A DNA stretch of 35,617 nt from Flavobacteriaceae bacterium (GCA_025800395.1 JAOXRU010000125.1:1-35617); one strand, 5' to 3'. Shown: positions 1 to 8,030, counted from the stretch's first letter. Made by a program: numbers and translations. Notes: generated by a model not told the origin, from the letters alone.

Positions 1-142
1 TAAGGCTTTCTATAGATTCATTTTGTCTTTCCTTATGCGTCGTTGTGATCTTTTCGAGCTATAAATAGCCCTTCAAAGCCACGCCTAGCCTAAGAAAATC
101 AAAATAAACTGTGTGCGTAAGTTATATCGAACTCACGTTAAT

Positions 143-173
143 AAAAAAAACGCCCCGCTTGGAGAGCGGGGCG
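143..173 (-). terminator. Rho-independent terminator
   Basis: A perfect 8-bp GC-only stem (arms 151-158 and 166-173, 7-nt loop) is followed, read on the minus strand, by a run of eight T. It lies about 55 nt beyond the stop of the beta-barrel gene and would end the minus-strand lipoprotein / sigma factor / barrel transcript. Confidence 0.92.
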
Positions 174-229
174 CTGTCTTTAAGTTACGGTGCTAGAAGC
201 AATATAACCTAACCAACAAAAACCTAAAA

Positions 230-1606
230 CTAAAATTTTAATCGAAGCCCAGTATGCACACCCAAAGAGTAAGGACGAAAATCGCCATAGGTCTCCGAAT
301 AGGTGTTCCATTGGTATTTAAAACTAGGCTCCACATTTATCCACAATTTTTTAGATAAACTATATTGTATACCCAATCCAATATTGGTGCTGAAATTGAA
401 GGAGTTTAAACTGTTGGCTTTTCCAAACTCCGTCAGTAGATTGTTGGATTGTAGGTAGATATTATTGTCGGTTAAAAATAACGAACTAAATCCCCCATGT
501 AATTGCAAACCAAATTTTTTATCAACAATTTTATACGCAACCTCTAGAGGAATTTCTATATAAGCGATTTGTTGCAACATTTCCCCGGCAAATATTGGAG
601 ACTTTGCTGCATTTAGATCTCCTTTTGTTGCCTTGCTTTGGGTTACCCTGTTGGCAGTGGGGCTTCCGTCATTAAAAATGACGATATCATCAGAACTCTC
701 CAGACGTTCTACAAAAGTATTGTTGGATATGGCCTTGCTATTTCCTGTTGCGGTGGTAAACCGGATGTTGTCGGTGGTAAAGGACAAATTCACATTGTGC
801 AACCCACTGCGTATGGCCCATTTGTTGTTGAGATCGTAGGCTATTTGCAAGCCGTAGCTTATTTGTATTTGTCCGCTTTTGCTGTTGTTTACAAATTCTT
901 CGCTTATGGGAGATCCTTTTCCAAAACTGTTGTAATATACTGGTGCTACATTGGGCATCACCGACCATTTAGAGCCACTTCGAACGGTTTCTTCTGCAGT
1001 CTCTTCTGTTTGCAGGGCCTGGGCTATGGCATCCAGACTTGGCAAAGTATTGTCCTCGGCTCGATTTTTATCGGCGGTTTTTTCTATAGCCCGATCTATA
1101 TTTATGGGGAGATCGGATTTACCAGGTTGTTGTTTTTTTGTCTCCTCCCTTGTTTCTGTAGCAGCTGCCAAGGCTATGGCTGTAGCTTCTGTAGAAAGCG
1201 AGTTGTTGGCAGGAGTAGCAATGTTCTTTATCGCCTTGGGATGGCGCTCTTGTGCAATGGTGGCTTGTATGGGGAGGGGTGTTGTCTCTGCGATTTGGGT
1301 TTTTTTCGGAGAAGAAATAGGAGGTTCAAATGCCTTAGTGTCTTCTGTGTGCTGACTATTGGTGTCGCTTATTTCTATGGGAATTGCGATCTCATCTGTA
1401 GACTTCTTGGGTAAAAATAGACCGAGCATCAATGCCAAACCTGCGGCTATACCACCCAAGCGCCACCATATGGGCGCCAGACGACGCGGTTTTTTTTCAT
1501 CGAGCCGGGAAGCAATCTGCTCCCAGTTATTGGGATGGGGTTCTGGATCAAAATCCTTGAACTTTTCCTGAAATAGGCGGTCTATATGTTTAAATTCTTT
1601 CTCCAC
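230..1606 (-). CDS. Membrane-anchored outer-membrane beta-barrel-like protein, putative partner of the ECF sigma factor
   Basis: The 458-aa product has a short charged N-terminus (1-45) with an NNWEQI motif like that of many Bacteroidota sigma-linked proteins, one hydrophobic segment (about 46-66), a long Thr/Glu/Ala/Lys-rich low-complexity linker (about 67-210), and a C-terminal region (about 211-458) of alternating beta strands ending in LRLKF, typical of small outer-membrane barrels. The start is GTG at 1606, 17 nt inside the end of the sigma-factor gene, which suggests translational coupling. Inference: the N-terminus may act as an anti-sigma region while the barrel sits in the outer membrane. 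No ATG serves this frame. The barrel call is good; the anti-sigma role is a guess from architecture and position. Confidence 0.75.
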   Translation of the reverse strand: MEKEFKHIDRLFQEKFKDFDPEPHPNNWEQIASRLDEKKPRRLAPIWWRLGGIAAGLALMLGLFLPKKSTDEIAIPIEISDTNSQHTEDTKAFEPPISSPKKTQIAETTPLPIQATIAQERHPKAIKNIATPANNSLSTEATAIALAAATETREETKKQQPGKSDLPINIDRAIEKTADKNRAEDNTLPSLDAIAQALQTEETAEETVRSGSKWSVMPNVAPVYYNSFGKGSPISEEFVNNSKSGQIQISYGLQIAYDLNNKWAIRSGLHNVNLSFTTDNIRFTTATGNSKAISNNTFVERLESSDDIVIFNDGSPTANRVTQSKATKGDLNAAKSPIFAGEMLQQIAYIEIPLEVAYKIVDKKFGLQLHGGFSSLFLTDNNIYLQSNNLLTEFGKANSLNSFNFSTNIGLGIQYSLSKKLWINVEPSFKYQWNTYSETYGDFRPYSLGVHTGLRLKF

Positions 1607-2150
1607 TGCAAGGAGTTTGTTCTTTATTATGAATACTAGTTTCTATCTCTACTTTCAATATGTTTCTCGCTCTGGAGACATTCGACTTAGAAGTGCCTTC
1701 CGATATGTCTAGCATATTGGCGATTTCCTTATGCGAATATCCATCCAATACATAGAGGTTGAAACACAGCCTATATTTGTCGGGCAAGGCTTGTATAAGG
1801 CCTAGCAAGCGATCTAGGCCAATCTGTGCCTCGTTTTCCAGTTCTATTTGTACCTCCTCCGATAGATGATCGGGTATCAGCTCCATGATGGGCTTGTTTC
1901 GGTATTTTTGTAAAACCGTATGGATGGTAATTCGCTTCATCCAACCCTCAAAAGCTCCCTTGTACTTATACTGCTCTATCTTCTCAAAAATAGTCAAAAA
2001 GCTGTCTTGCAGATTGTCCTGGGCTTCTGCTTCGTTGCGAGAGTATTTCAAACATATGCCATACAACTTGCTGCTGTATACATTATAAACAATCGCTTGC
2101 GCTTTTCTATCTCTCTTTTTACATAGTGCTATGAGTTGTTCTAAACTCAA
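1590..2150 (-). CDS. ECF-type RNA polymerase sigma factor
   Basis: A 186-aa sigma-70 family protein of the extracytoplasmic-function group. Region 2 is visible around residues 25-80 (AEAQDNLQDSFLTIFEKI, then FEGWMKRITIHT), and region 4 around 115-165 (LPDKYRLCFNLYVLDGYSHK, then IANMLDISEGTSKSNVSRAR), a helix-turn-helix for the -35 element. The only reasonable start is TTG at 2150; no in-frame ATG lies near the N-terminus, and the frame is closed upstream at the lipoprotein stop, 18 nt away. The gene overlaps the barrel gene downstream by 17 nt. It probably directs transcription of an envelope or stress regulon under control of that neighbour. Family is certain; target genes are unknown. Confidence 0.93.
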   Translation of the reverse strand: MSLEQLIALCKKRDRKAQAIVYNVYSSKLYGICLKYSRNEAEAQDNLQDSFLTIFEKIEQYKYKGAFEGWMKRITIHTVLQKYRNKPIMELIPDHLSEEVQIELENEAQIGLDRLLGLIQALPDKYRLCFNLYVLDGYSHKEIANMLDISEGTSKSNVSRARNILKVEIETSIHNKEQTPCSGERI

Positions 2151-2168
2151 AATAGTATAGGGTTCTCT

Positions 2169-2600
2169 TTATGGGTTTTCTATATTCTTCTGTATTGGTA
2201 CTACCTTTTCTATATAGATATCTTCTCCATTATCATCTTTTCCACTCCAAAATTTAAAGGTATAGTCTTTGTCAAAACGAACCAAAAAACGAAAACGTTC
2301 TGTGGTCATTTCTATTTGTTCGGTACAAGATTGTCCATATACCGCTCCTATAGCAGCAATGTACCGCTCGGTTAGTTCTGGGTCGTTTACTTGAAATCCA
2401 TTAAAATAGGTACAACCATTTGGCAACATACATTTCACCTCTATATCGTAGATTTTCCCCACTTCAAAACTCTCCGGCAAGGACACAGATTCTATCTGTA
2501 AGGCTTTAAGGTGAAAATTGGTGTCTTCATCCTTCAAACAACCCAACAATCCAAAACTCAACAACAGCGTCAGACAATACCATAGACTTCTTTTCCACAT
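2169..2600 (-). CDS. Putative surface-exposed lipoprotein
   Basis: A 143-aa protein with a lipoprotein signal peptide: basic start (MWKR), hydrophobic stretch, lipobox LLGC with Cys21. The residues after the cysteine (CLKDED) resemble the lysine-plus-acidic lipoprotein export signal described in Capnocytophaga and other Bacteroidota, which sends lipoproteins to the cell surface. The mature part is small and beta-rich with further cysteines (for example CMLPNGC), and I recognise no domain. It precedes the sigma-factor gene by 18 nt and is probably co-transcribed with it, so it may be a sensor or target of that system. Function unknown. Confidence 0.82.
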   Translation of the reverse strand: MWKRSLWYCLTLLLSFGLLGCLKDEDTNFHLKALQIESVSLPESFEVGKIYDIEVKCMLPNGCTYFNGFQVNDPELTERYIAAIGAVYGQSCTEQIEMTTERFRFLVRFDKDYTFKFWSGKDDNGEDIYIEKVVPIQKNIENP

Positions 2601-2716
2601 AATCGAAACATCATTTTTCTATAGATGCATCTTTTTAAAAAAGGTTGCGTGTGAAACTGTTTTTTTGCTCGTTTTTCTCTTTTCTATTGCTTTTCCTATA
2701 CCCTTTTGGGTAGCAA

Positions 2717-3754
2717 CTATTCCTTTAGTGCGGCTATGGCTTCTTTGATTTTTTCTTCTAATTCATCCAACAAATCTGGGTTGTCTGCAAGTATACCCTT
2801 CACGGCATCCCTTCCTTGTCCGAGCTTGGTGTCGCCGTAGCTAAACCACGACCCGCTTTTTTTGATGATTTCGTAGTCCACCCCCAAATCGAGAATCTCG
2901 CCTACTTTAGAAATACCCATTCCGTACATGATATCAAATTCTGCCATACGAAATGGAGGTGCCACTTTGTTTTTTACCACTTTTACTCGGGTTTTGTTAC
3001 CGGCTACCTCACCATTGTTGTCTTTTATCTGGGTCGAACGGCGAATGTCTATACGTACCGAAGCGTAGAACTTCAACGCATTACCCCCAGTAGTAGTTTC
3101 TGGGTTTCCAAACATTACCCCGATTTTTTCTCGCAATTGGTTGATAAATATCACCGTACAATGGGTTTTGCTGATGCTCGCAGTTAATTTTCGCAATGCC
3201 TGTGACATCAGGCGTGCATGCAAGCCCATTTTAGAATCTCCCATTTCACCTTCTATCTCACTCTTGGGTGTAAGTGCTGCTACCGAATCCACGATAACGA
3301 TATCAATCGCACCAGAGCGAATCAGATTGTCGGCAATTTCTAGCGCCTGCTCCCCATGATCGGGTTGGGAGATGATCAAATTATCGATGTCTATGCCCAA
3401 TTTTTCGGCATAAAAACGGTCAAAAGCATGTTCCGCATCTATAAAAGCCGCTATACCACCAGCCTTTTGTGCCTCGGCTATAGCATGCAAAGTAAGCGTG
3501 GTTTTACCAGAAGATTCTGGGCCAAAAATCTCTATAACCCTTCCTCTGGGGTATCCGCCAACTCCCAAGGCCAAATCCAGCCCAAAAGAGCCCGAAGATA
3601 TCACCTCTACATCCTCTACAGCAGATTCCCCCATCTTCATTACGGTACCCTTGCCATAGGTCTTATCTAATTTATCTAAGGTTAGTTTTAGGGCTTTTAA
3701 TTTTGCGTCTTTTTCTGCACTCATTTGTTCTGTAAATATATCTGGATTCGACAT
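2717..3754 (-). CDS. recA: Recombinase RecA
   Basis: RecA binds single-stranded DNA, drives homologous strand exchange and stimulates SOS-type autoproteolysis. The 345-aa product shows the Walker A motif GPESSGKT (residues 78-85), the IDAEHAFD segment, Walker B ([10 protein letters not shown]), the L1/L2 DNA-binding loop region ([19 protein letters not shown]) and [20 protein letters not shown]. The frame is open for another 40 codons to 3874, but those residues are unlike RecA. The ATG at 3754 gives the normal family N-terminus and lies just downstream of a promoter at 3780-3812, so I use it. It is monocistronic and diverges from purD. Confidence 0.98.
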   Translation of the reverse strand: MSNPDIFTEQMSAEKDAKLKALKLTLDKLDKTYGKGTVMKMGESAVEDVEVISSGSFGLDLALGVGGYPRGRVIEIFGPESSGKTTLTLHAIAEAQKAGGIAAFIDAEHAFDRFYAEKLGIDIDNLIISQPDHGEQALEIADNLIRSGAIDIVIVDSVAALTPKSEIEGEMGDSKMGLHARLMSQALRKLTASISKTHCTVIFINQLREKIGVMFGNPETTTGGNALKFYASVRIDIRRSTQIKDNNGEVAGNKTRVKVVKNKVAPPFRMAEFDIMYGMGISKVGEILDLGVDYEIIKKSGSWFSYGDTKLGQGRDAVKGILADNPDLLDELEEKIKEAIAALKE

Positions 3755-3779
3755 GGTTTGAATTTCCTCAATCTTTTTG

Positions 3780-3812
3780 CTAAAATAGCAATAAACTACC
3801 AATACTACCAAA
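3780..3812 (-). promoter_or_regulatory. Probable recA promoter
   Basis: Read on the minus strand: TTTG (3812-3809), 21 nt, then TATTTTAG (3787-3780), close to the Bacteroidota consensus TTTG / TAnnTTTG. It sits inside the upstream extension of the recA frame, supporting the ATG at 3754 with a 5' leader of about 20 nt. One position of the downstream box departs from consensus. Confidence 0.5.
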
Positions 3813-3900
3813 ATCCCTTTGTTGCCAGCAGGCATTCTAGGACTACAATTCCCGCCCAAGCCGTATCCCTGCAAGCAATCTCTATAAATATATTTTTTTT

Positions 3901-4067
3901 GGGCGTACCCCTCCTTCGCTAAAGCTACGGAGGGTCGGGCTCTACCCTATAGTTTTTGCAAGTATGCCAAGCTTTACTAGGCCTGCGGGGGCTTCTTGCA
4001 GTCGCCTCCTCACCCAAGTGCAGCTAGGCATCTTTGCAAAAAGCTGCCGGTCCTATCCCTTACGCAA
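3901..4067 (+). repeat. Structured dispersed repeat, copy A
   Basis: It fills most of the 386-bp gap between recA and purD. Elements in order: 5' closing strand GCGTA (3903-3907), hairpin CCCTCC/GGAGGG (3909-3914 with 3929-3934), conserved TCGGGCT (3935-3941), a long imperfect hairpin beginning GTTTTTGCAAG and ending CTTTGCAAAAAG (about 3952-4042), conserved CTATCCCT, and closing strand TACGC (4061-4065), which pairs with the 5' strand. Copies B and C share the fold with different stem sequences. It could be a structured RNA or a hairpin-forming mobile repeat. Confidence 0.82.
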
Positions 4068-4118
4068 TATTCGTACAGAAAGAGGACCAGCACACCAACA
4101 AGAGGATAAATAAATTTG

Positions 4119-4126
4119 TACTTTTG
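4119..4126 (+). promoter_or_regulatory. Probable purD promoter (-7 box)
   Basis: TACTTTTG matches the Bacteroidota -7 consensus TAnnTTTG, 14 nt before the purD ATG. I see no clear TTG at the -33 position, so this rests on one box. Confidence 0.45.
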
Positions 4127-4140
4127 CAAAAACTTTGGAA

Positions 4141-5412
4141 ATGAACATACTTATACTCGGTGGTGGAGGTAGAGAACATGCCTTTGCTTGGAAACTAAAA
4201 CAGAGCCCCAAAACTTCAAATTTGTTTATCGCACCCGGCAATGCAGGTACCGCGGCACTGGGAGAAAATATCGCCCTATCGGTTACCGACTTCGATGCCA
4301 TCAAAAAGCTGGTAGTAGAAAAAAACATTCAAATGGTTGTAGTCGGACCAGAAGATCCCTTGGTGGCTGGAGTTTATGATTTCTTCAAAGTAGATACCGA
4401 TTTGAAGCATGTCGCCATTATCGGACCTTCCAAAGCAGCTGCACAACTAGAAGGAAGCAAGGAATTTGCCAAAGAGTTTATGGCAAAATACCGCATACCG
4501 ACTGCGGCTTATCAGAGTTTTACTGCTCAAAGCCTAGAAGAAGGTAAGCGTTTTCTAGAAAGCCTACAGCCTCCCTATGTACTCAAAGCCGATGGCTTGG
4601 CTGCCGGAAAAGGCGTGCTTATATTGGAGGATTTGGAAACTGCTAAGACCGAGCTTACTGCCATGTTGCAGGATGCAAAGTTTGGACAAGCTAGCGCCAA
4701 AGTGGTGATCGAAGAATTTTTGGACGGCATAGAGCTGAGTTGCTTTGTACTTACCGATGGTAAAAATTACAAAATATTGCCTACGGCAAAAGATTATAAG
4801 CGAATAGGCCAAGGAGATACTGGCCTCAACACTGGAGGTATGGGAGCCATTTCCCCTGTGCCTTTTGCCGATGATACCCTCATGCAAAAAATTGAAGAAC
4901 GTATCGTAAAACCAACCATAGAAGGTATTCAAAAAGAGGGCTTGGTATACAAAGGTTTTGTATTTATCGGCCTCATAAAGGTGGGAGACGATCCTTTCGT
5001 AATCGAATACAATGTACGTATGGGAGACCCAGAAACCGAAGTAGTCTTGCCACGCTTGGCTTCGGATTTGCTCCCTCTGTTACAGGCTACCGACCAAGAA
5101 ACCCTAGATACTGCTACTGTAGACATCGATCCTCGCACTGCAAGCACGGTGATGAGTGTCTCTGGTGGCTATCCGGAAGCTTATGCAAAAGGAAAAGAAA
5201 TTACCGGTCTAGAGCAAGTAAAGGACGCGATTGTTTTTCATGCTGGCACCAAGTTGGAAGGAGATAAAGTACTCACCGCTGGAGGTAGAGTTATCGCTAT
5301 TACAGCCTATGGAGAAGACTTTGAAGCTGCCTTGCAAAAATCCTTTGCTGGTACCGAACAATTTCAGTTCGAAGGAAGGTATTATCGCTCCGATATCGGA
5401 TTTGACTTATAG
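4141..5412 (+). CDS. purD: Phosphoribosylamine-glycine ligase (GAR synthetase)
   Basis: The enzyme joins phosphoribosylamine and glycine with ATP in the second step of de novo purine synthesis, in the cytoplasm. The 423-aa product has normal family length. It starts MNILILGGGGREHAFAWKL (N-domain dinucleotide-like fold), continues with the ATP-grasp part (GSKEFAKEFM, VLKADGLAAGKGVLI near residues 140-155) and carries the family signature RMGDPETEVVLPRL near 295-310. A TTG two codons upstream is in frame, but the ATG at 4141 gives the standard N-terminus. It diverges from recA, and structured repeat copies lie on both sides in opposite orientation. Confidence 0.97.
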   Translation: MNILILGGGGREHAFAWKLKQSPKTSNLFIAPGNAGTAALGENIALSVTDFDAIKKLVVEKNIQMVVVGPEDPLVAGVYDFFKVDTDLKHVAIIGPSKAAAQLEGSKEFAKEFMAKYRIPTAAYQSFTAQSLEEGKRFLESLQPPYVLKADGLAAGKGVLILEDLETAKTELTAMLQDAKFGQASAKVVIEEFLDGIELSCFVLTDGKNYKILPTAKDYKRIGQGDTGLNTGGMGAISPVPFADDTLMQKIEERIVKPTIEGIQKEGLVYKGFVFIGLIKVGDDPFVIEYNVRMGDPETEVVLPRLASDLLPLLQATDQETLDTATVDIDPRTASTVMSVSGGYPEAYAKGKEITGLEQVKDAIVFHAGTKLEGDKVLTAGGRVIAITAYGEDFEAALQKSFAGTEQFQFEGRYYRSDIGFDL

Positions 5413-5479
5413 TCGATTGTCTTTGGGTGGTGTAATTCCATACGCAATAGATTTTCTAATGCCAAATTCGGGATATATT

Positions 5480-5536
5480 GAAATAGAAAGGAAAAAAGAG
5501 CTATTTATTGGGGTGATTTTGAACTAGAAATGGTAT
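5480..5536 (+). repeat. MITE-like element, right half only
   Basis: The segment shares AATAGAAAGGAAA and then a near-identical terminus (ATTGGGGTGATTTTGAAC, then TAGAAATGGTAT) with the right end of the full element at 25078-25227. No left terminus is visible between here and purD, so the copy is truncated or degenerate. Confidence 0.65.
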
Positions 5537-5732
5537 TAGTCCAATCTAGCACAAGGAGCTGTTTTGGATGTGCACCAATGGTGCTGTAGCTGTGCACATG
5601 ATTTTGTGGTGTATAGAAGGCAATAGAAAGGGAATCCAAGGCATCTCTTTAACCATGGAACTGCAAACGCCATCTTTTGAGTGGTTTAGCTTGTTTATTT
5701 TTGTTTATCCTTTTTGATCTATAATGGAAGTC

Positions 5733-5852
5733 TGCGCAAGGGATGGAGGCATTGTTGGAGCTCCTTTTTGCAAGGATGCGACAGCAATACTTGCAAAAAG
5801 AGCGACTGCCGAGAGCCCGCAGGCCAGAACGGTAGTTCTGGAATGTGCGCCC
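5733..5852 (-). repeat. Structured dispersed repeat, copy B
   Basis: Read on the minus strand it starts GGGCGCACA. The closing stem is GCGCA (5850-5846) with TGCGC (5738-5734). The first hairpin is CCAGAAC/GTTCTGG (5824-5830 and 5835-5841), then GCGGGCT, then a long hairpin CTTTTTGCAAG...CTTGCAAAAAG, then CCATCCCT directly before the closing strand. Both stems differ from copies A and C yet pair perfectly. It is shorter than A because the tip of the long hairpin is reduced. Confidence 0.8.
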
Positions 5853-5868
5853 AAAAAAATAGAACCAT

Positions 5869-5898
5869 AAAAAAAAGCTGCCCCGAGTAGAACAGCTT
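5869..5898 (-). terminator. Rho-independent terminator of the small membrane-protein gene
   Basis: On the minus strand, AAGCTG (5898-5893) pairs with CAGCTT (5880-5875), with 12 nt between, and a T run follows. It lies 26 nt past the stop of the gene ending at 5924. Confidence 0.72.
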
Positions 5899-5923
5899 CC
5901 GATATTTTTCTTTAAAAAACGAC

Positions 5924-6151
5924 TTATAGATAAGAGTGCGAAGTGCTGCTTTTATCTTCTTCTCCGTTTTTGTTGAATTTGTTTAATTGCATAATCCAAT
6001 ACACTGTGGCAACCATAGTGATAAGGATAAAAATCCAGCTAATGCTATTGGCGGCCCACCAATTGTCTAGTTCTAAGACGCGCAACATGTCTAACGGAAG
6101 AAACAGAAAGTCAACAAATAAAGATTGAATGGCTTCAAAAAATGCTTTCAT
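5924..6151 (-). CDS. Small membrane protein (DUF6341-like)
   Basis: A 75-aa protein with one clear transmembrane helix (about residues 36-55, SISWIFILITMVATVYWI), preceded by an amphipathic, aromatic-rich N-terminus (MKAFFEAIQSLFVDFLFLPL) and followed by a polar tail rich in Lys, Asn, Ser and Glu. Proteins like it are found in Flavobacteria beside purD, a DUF6427-type membrane protein and upp, as here. I associate it from memory with DUF6341. Function unknown. It has its own terminator and diverges from the next gene over about 137 bp. Confidence 0.8.
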   Translation of the reverse strand: MKAFFEAIQSLFVDFLFLPLDMLRVLELDNWWAANSISWIFILITMVATVYWIMQLNKFNKNGEEDKSSTSHSYL

Positions 6152-6288
6152 GGGTATGTTTTTTTGTTATTTTTATTTGGTTGTCGAAAACCGCAGTATA
6201 CACCTTTTCGCACAAAAGATTGGTGCTATCCTAGCGGATTCCTTGCAAAGAATATTATCTTTACCTTACAAAAATATAAAAAACCCTA

Positions 6289-7191
6289 ATGATATCAAGC
6301 TTTTTTAAGAAAACTAAGCCCATAAATTTTGTTATTATCCTTTTGGGGTGGAGTATTTCCTTTTGGGGATTGCTGTTTTGGAATCAAAAAATGCATTTTT
6401 CGGACATGCCCATCCTGCAATGGGTATATTCTTTTTTTGGGGTTGCAGCTAGCATTTTTCTGCTAGACAAACTCATTACACAATTCAAAATCACCTTGCA
6501 GCATCATTATGCTATATTTTTGTTTTGGCTATTGGTAAATTGGTTGCCAGAGCTTTTTCACAAGCCACATATCATATGGGCCAATCTGTTTGTGCTTATG
6601 GGGTTGCGATATGCTTTTTTGTTGAAAAATTTGAAATATCTCAAAATCTATATTTTCAATGCGAGTATTTTTATCGCTATTGCTAGTTTGTTTCATCATT
6701 GGAGTTTGTTGTATCTTGTATTGGTATATGTTTCGGTATGGTTTTATTGCCCAACGAGTTTCAAGCATTGGATTATCCCCTTGGTGGGTGTGGCCACAGT
6801 AGGTGTATTGGCGTACCAGTTTCTAATCTTTTTTGGAGATCTTGGTTTTTTTCAAAATCATTTTCAATACCGTTGGGTTTGGGACTGGTCTATAGTGCAA
6901 AACAAGGCCTTTATTGCTTTACATGTATTGTTGGCTATTTCTGGAATTTGGTTTATGATACGATCCGAAAAATTGGGTTCGGAGCGTCAAATCATAATTT
7001 GGATCTTTTTTTACCAAATATTGCTTAGCGCCATATCTACACTCAACAATTATGAGATAGAAAATTTGTATTACGGACTGGTTCCCCTAAGTATATTGCT
7101 AAGTCTTGCTATGGAAGCCATGACCAAAGCATGGATGCGCGAATTGAGTCTGTGGCTGGTGCTTTTTACCCCCTTGTTGCTAATGTTGTAG
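6289..7191 (+). CDS. Multi-spanning membrane protein (DUF6427-like)
   Basis: The 300-aa protein is very hydrophobic, with about eight or nine predicted helices spread over its length (for example INFVIILLGWSISFWGLLFW near 13-32 and LWLVLFTPLLLML at the C-terminus). I recognise no catalytic motif. Flavobacteria keep such a protein next to upp and the small DUF6341-like protein, and I match it from memory to DUF6427. Its stop codon overlaps the convergent upp gene by 12 bp. A role in nucleobase transport or envelope function would only be a guess from position. Confidence 0.82.
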   Translation: MISSFFKKTKPINFVIILLGWSISFWGLLFWNQKMHFSDMPILQWVYSFFGVAASIFLLDKLITQFKITLQHHYAIFLFWLLVNWLPELFHKPHIIWANLFVLMGLRYAFLLKNLKYLKIYIFNASIFIAIASLFHHWSLLYLVLVYVSVWFYCPTSFKHWIIPLVGVATVGVLAYQFLIFFGDLGFFQNHFQYRWVWDWSIVQNKAFIALHVLLAISGIWFMIRSEKLGSERQIIIWIFFYQILLSAISTLNNYEIENLYYGLVPLSILLSLAMEAMTKAWMRELSLWLVLFTPLLLML

Positions 7192-7836
7192 TTTGGATCC
7201 AAAGGCCAAGTCGCCTGCATCTCCTAGGCCAGGTACGATATAGCCTTTTTCGTTTAGGGTTTGGTCTATGGCAGCGATCCATAGATGGCTATTTTTGGGT
7301 AATTGTTGTTGCAAATGGTTCACTCCTGCCTCCGCCCCGATTACACTCACAAAATGGGTCTGAGAAGGGGTGCCTAGTTGCAAGAGCGCCTTGTAGCAAG
7401 CCACCATAGATTGTCCTGTGGCCAACATGGGATCGGAGAGGATGAGGGTTTTGCCCTCCAAAGAGCTAGAAGCCATATATTCCACCGCAATATCAAATTT
7501 GGTTTCGCTTTGGTGTTTGCGATATGCGGAAATAAAACTCAAATCTGCATGGTCGAAATAGCGTTGTATGCCTTGTTGTAAGGGCAAGCCAGCGCGCAGT
7601 ATGGTGCAAAGTACGATATCGGTTTGAGGCAAAGACATATCACAACTGTTCAATGGGGTTTGTACTTGGCTCGTGGTATAAGCCAAAGACTTGCTGAGCT
7701 CATAAGCCAATATTTCCCCTATACGCTCTAGATTGTTTCGAAAGCGCATGCGATCGTTTTGTATAGAGACAGAACGTATCTCATAGATAAACCGATTTAA
7801 AATAGAATGTTCTTTGCCGATATGGTGAATTTGCAT
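7180..7836 (-). CDS. upp: Uracil phosphoribosyltransferase
   Basis: This salvage enzyme makes UMP from uracil and PRPP in the cytoplasm. The 218-aa product carries the PRPP-binding loop DPMLATGQS, the ILRAGLPLQQG segment and the uracil-binding C-terminal motif YIVPGLGDAGDLAFGS, all typical of the family. The frame is open to 7944, but the ATG at 7836 (MQIHHIGKEH) gives the usual N-terminus and length; the extra 36 residues are unlike the family. It converges on the DUF6427-like gene. Confidence 0.96.
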   Translation of the reverse strand: MQIHHIGKEHSILNRFIYEIRSVSIQNDRMRFRNNLERIGEILAYELSKSLAYTTSQVQTPLNSCDMSLPQTDIVLCTILRAGLPLQQGIQRYFDHADLSFISAYRKHQSETKFDIAVEYMASSSLEGKTLILSDPMLATGQSMVACYKALLQLGTPSQTHFVSVIGAEAGVNHLQQQLPKNSHLWIAAIDQTLNEKGYIVPGLGDAGDLAFGSKLQH

Positions 7837-8014
7837 ACTTGTATTGCTGCTATGGTTGGATGACCAAATTACGGCAACTATTCTCTTTCCCAAAAAATTT
7901 AAACGTTTTTTCGAACAAAGTTGTGGTTCCAAGGGGCGCATCACAAAATATTTGCTTTTAGGAATCGTAAACTATCGATATCGCCTATGTTGCGATTAGA
8001 TATTCTAATTAGAA

Positions 8015-8030
8015 AACTGACAATTATCAG
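8015..8030. promoter_or_regulatory. Possible operator upstream of the suf operon
   Basis: Inverted repeat ACTGA (8015-8019) and TCAGT (8026-8030) with a 6-nt AT-rich spacer, just before the -7 box at 8041. The position suits an Fe-S or iron-responsive regulator, but no regulator gene is in the window and 5-bp arms can arise by chance. Confidence 0.3.

Larger units (their letters stand above)
5413..5923. other. 511-bp intergenic region made of repeat remnants
   Basis: I see no gene here. It contains the right half of the MITE-like element (5480-5536), structured repeat copy B (5733-5852, minus orientation) and a terminator (5869-5898). Between them is an 8-bp inverted repeat, ATGTGCAC/GTGCACAT (5568-5575 and 5592-5599). 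The rest, about 5600-5730, is unexplained AT-rich sequence without a convincing frame. Confidence 0.7.

Noticed and set aside
638-1414. 258-aa plus-strand frame opposite the beta-barrel gene
   Set aside because: It is a Cys/Gly/Tyr-rich antisense shadow of a well-supported minus-strand gene.
3851-3890. A further structured-repeat tail (TATCCCTGCAAGC) just upstream of copy A
   Set aside because: Only the tail word is present; no matching closing strand or hairpins could be found.
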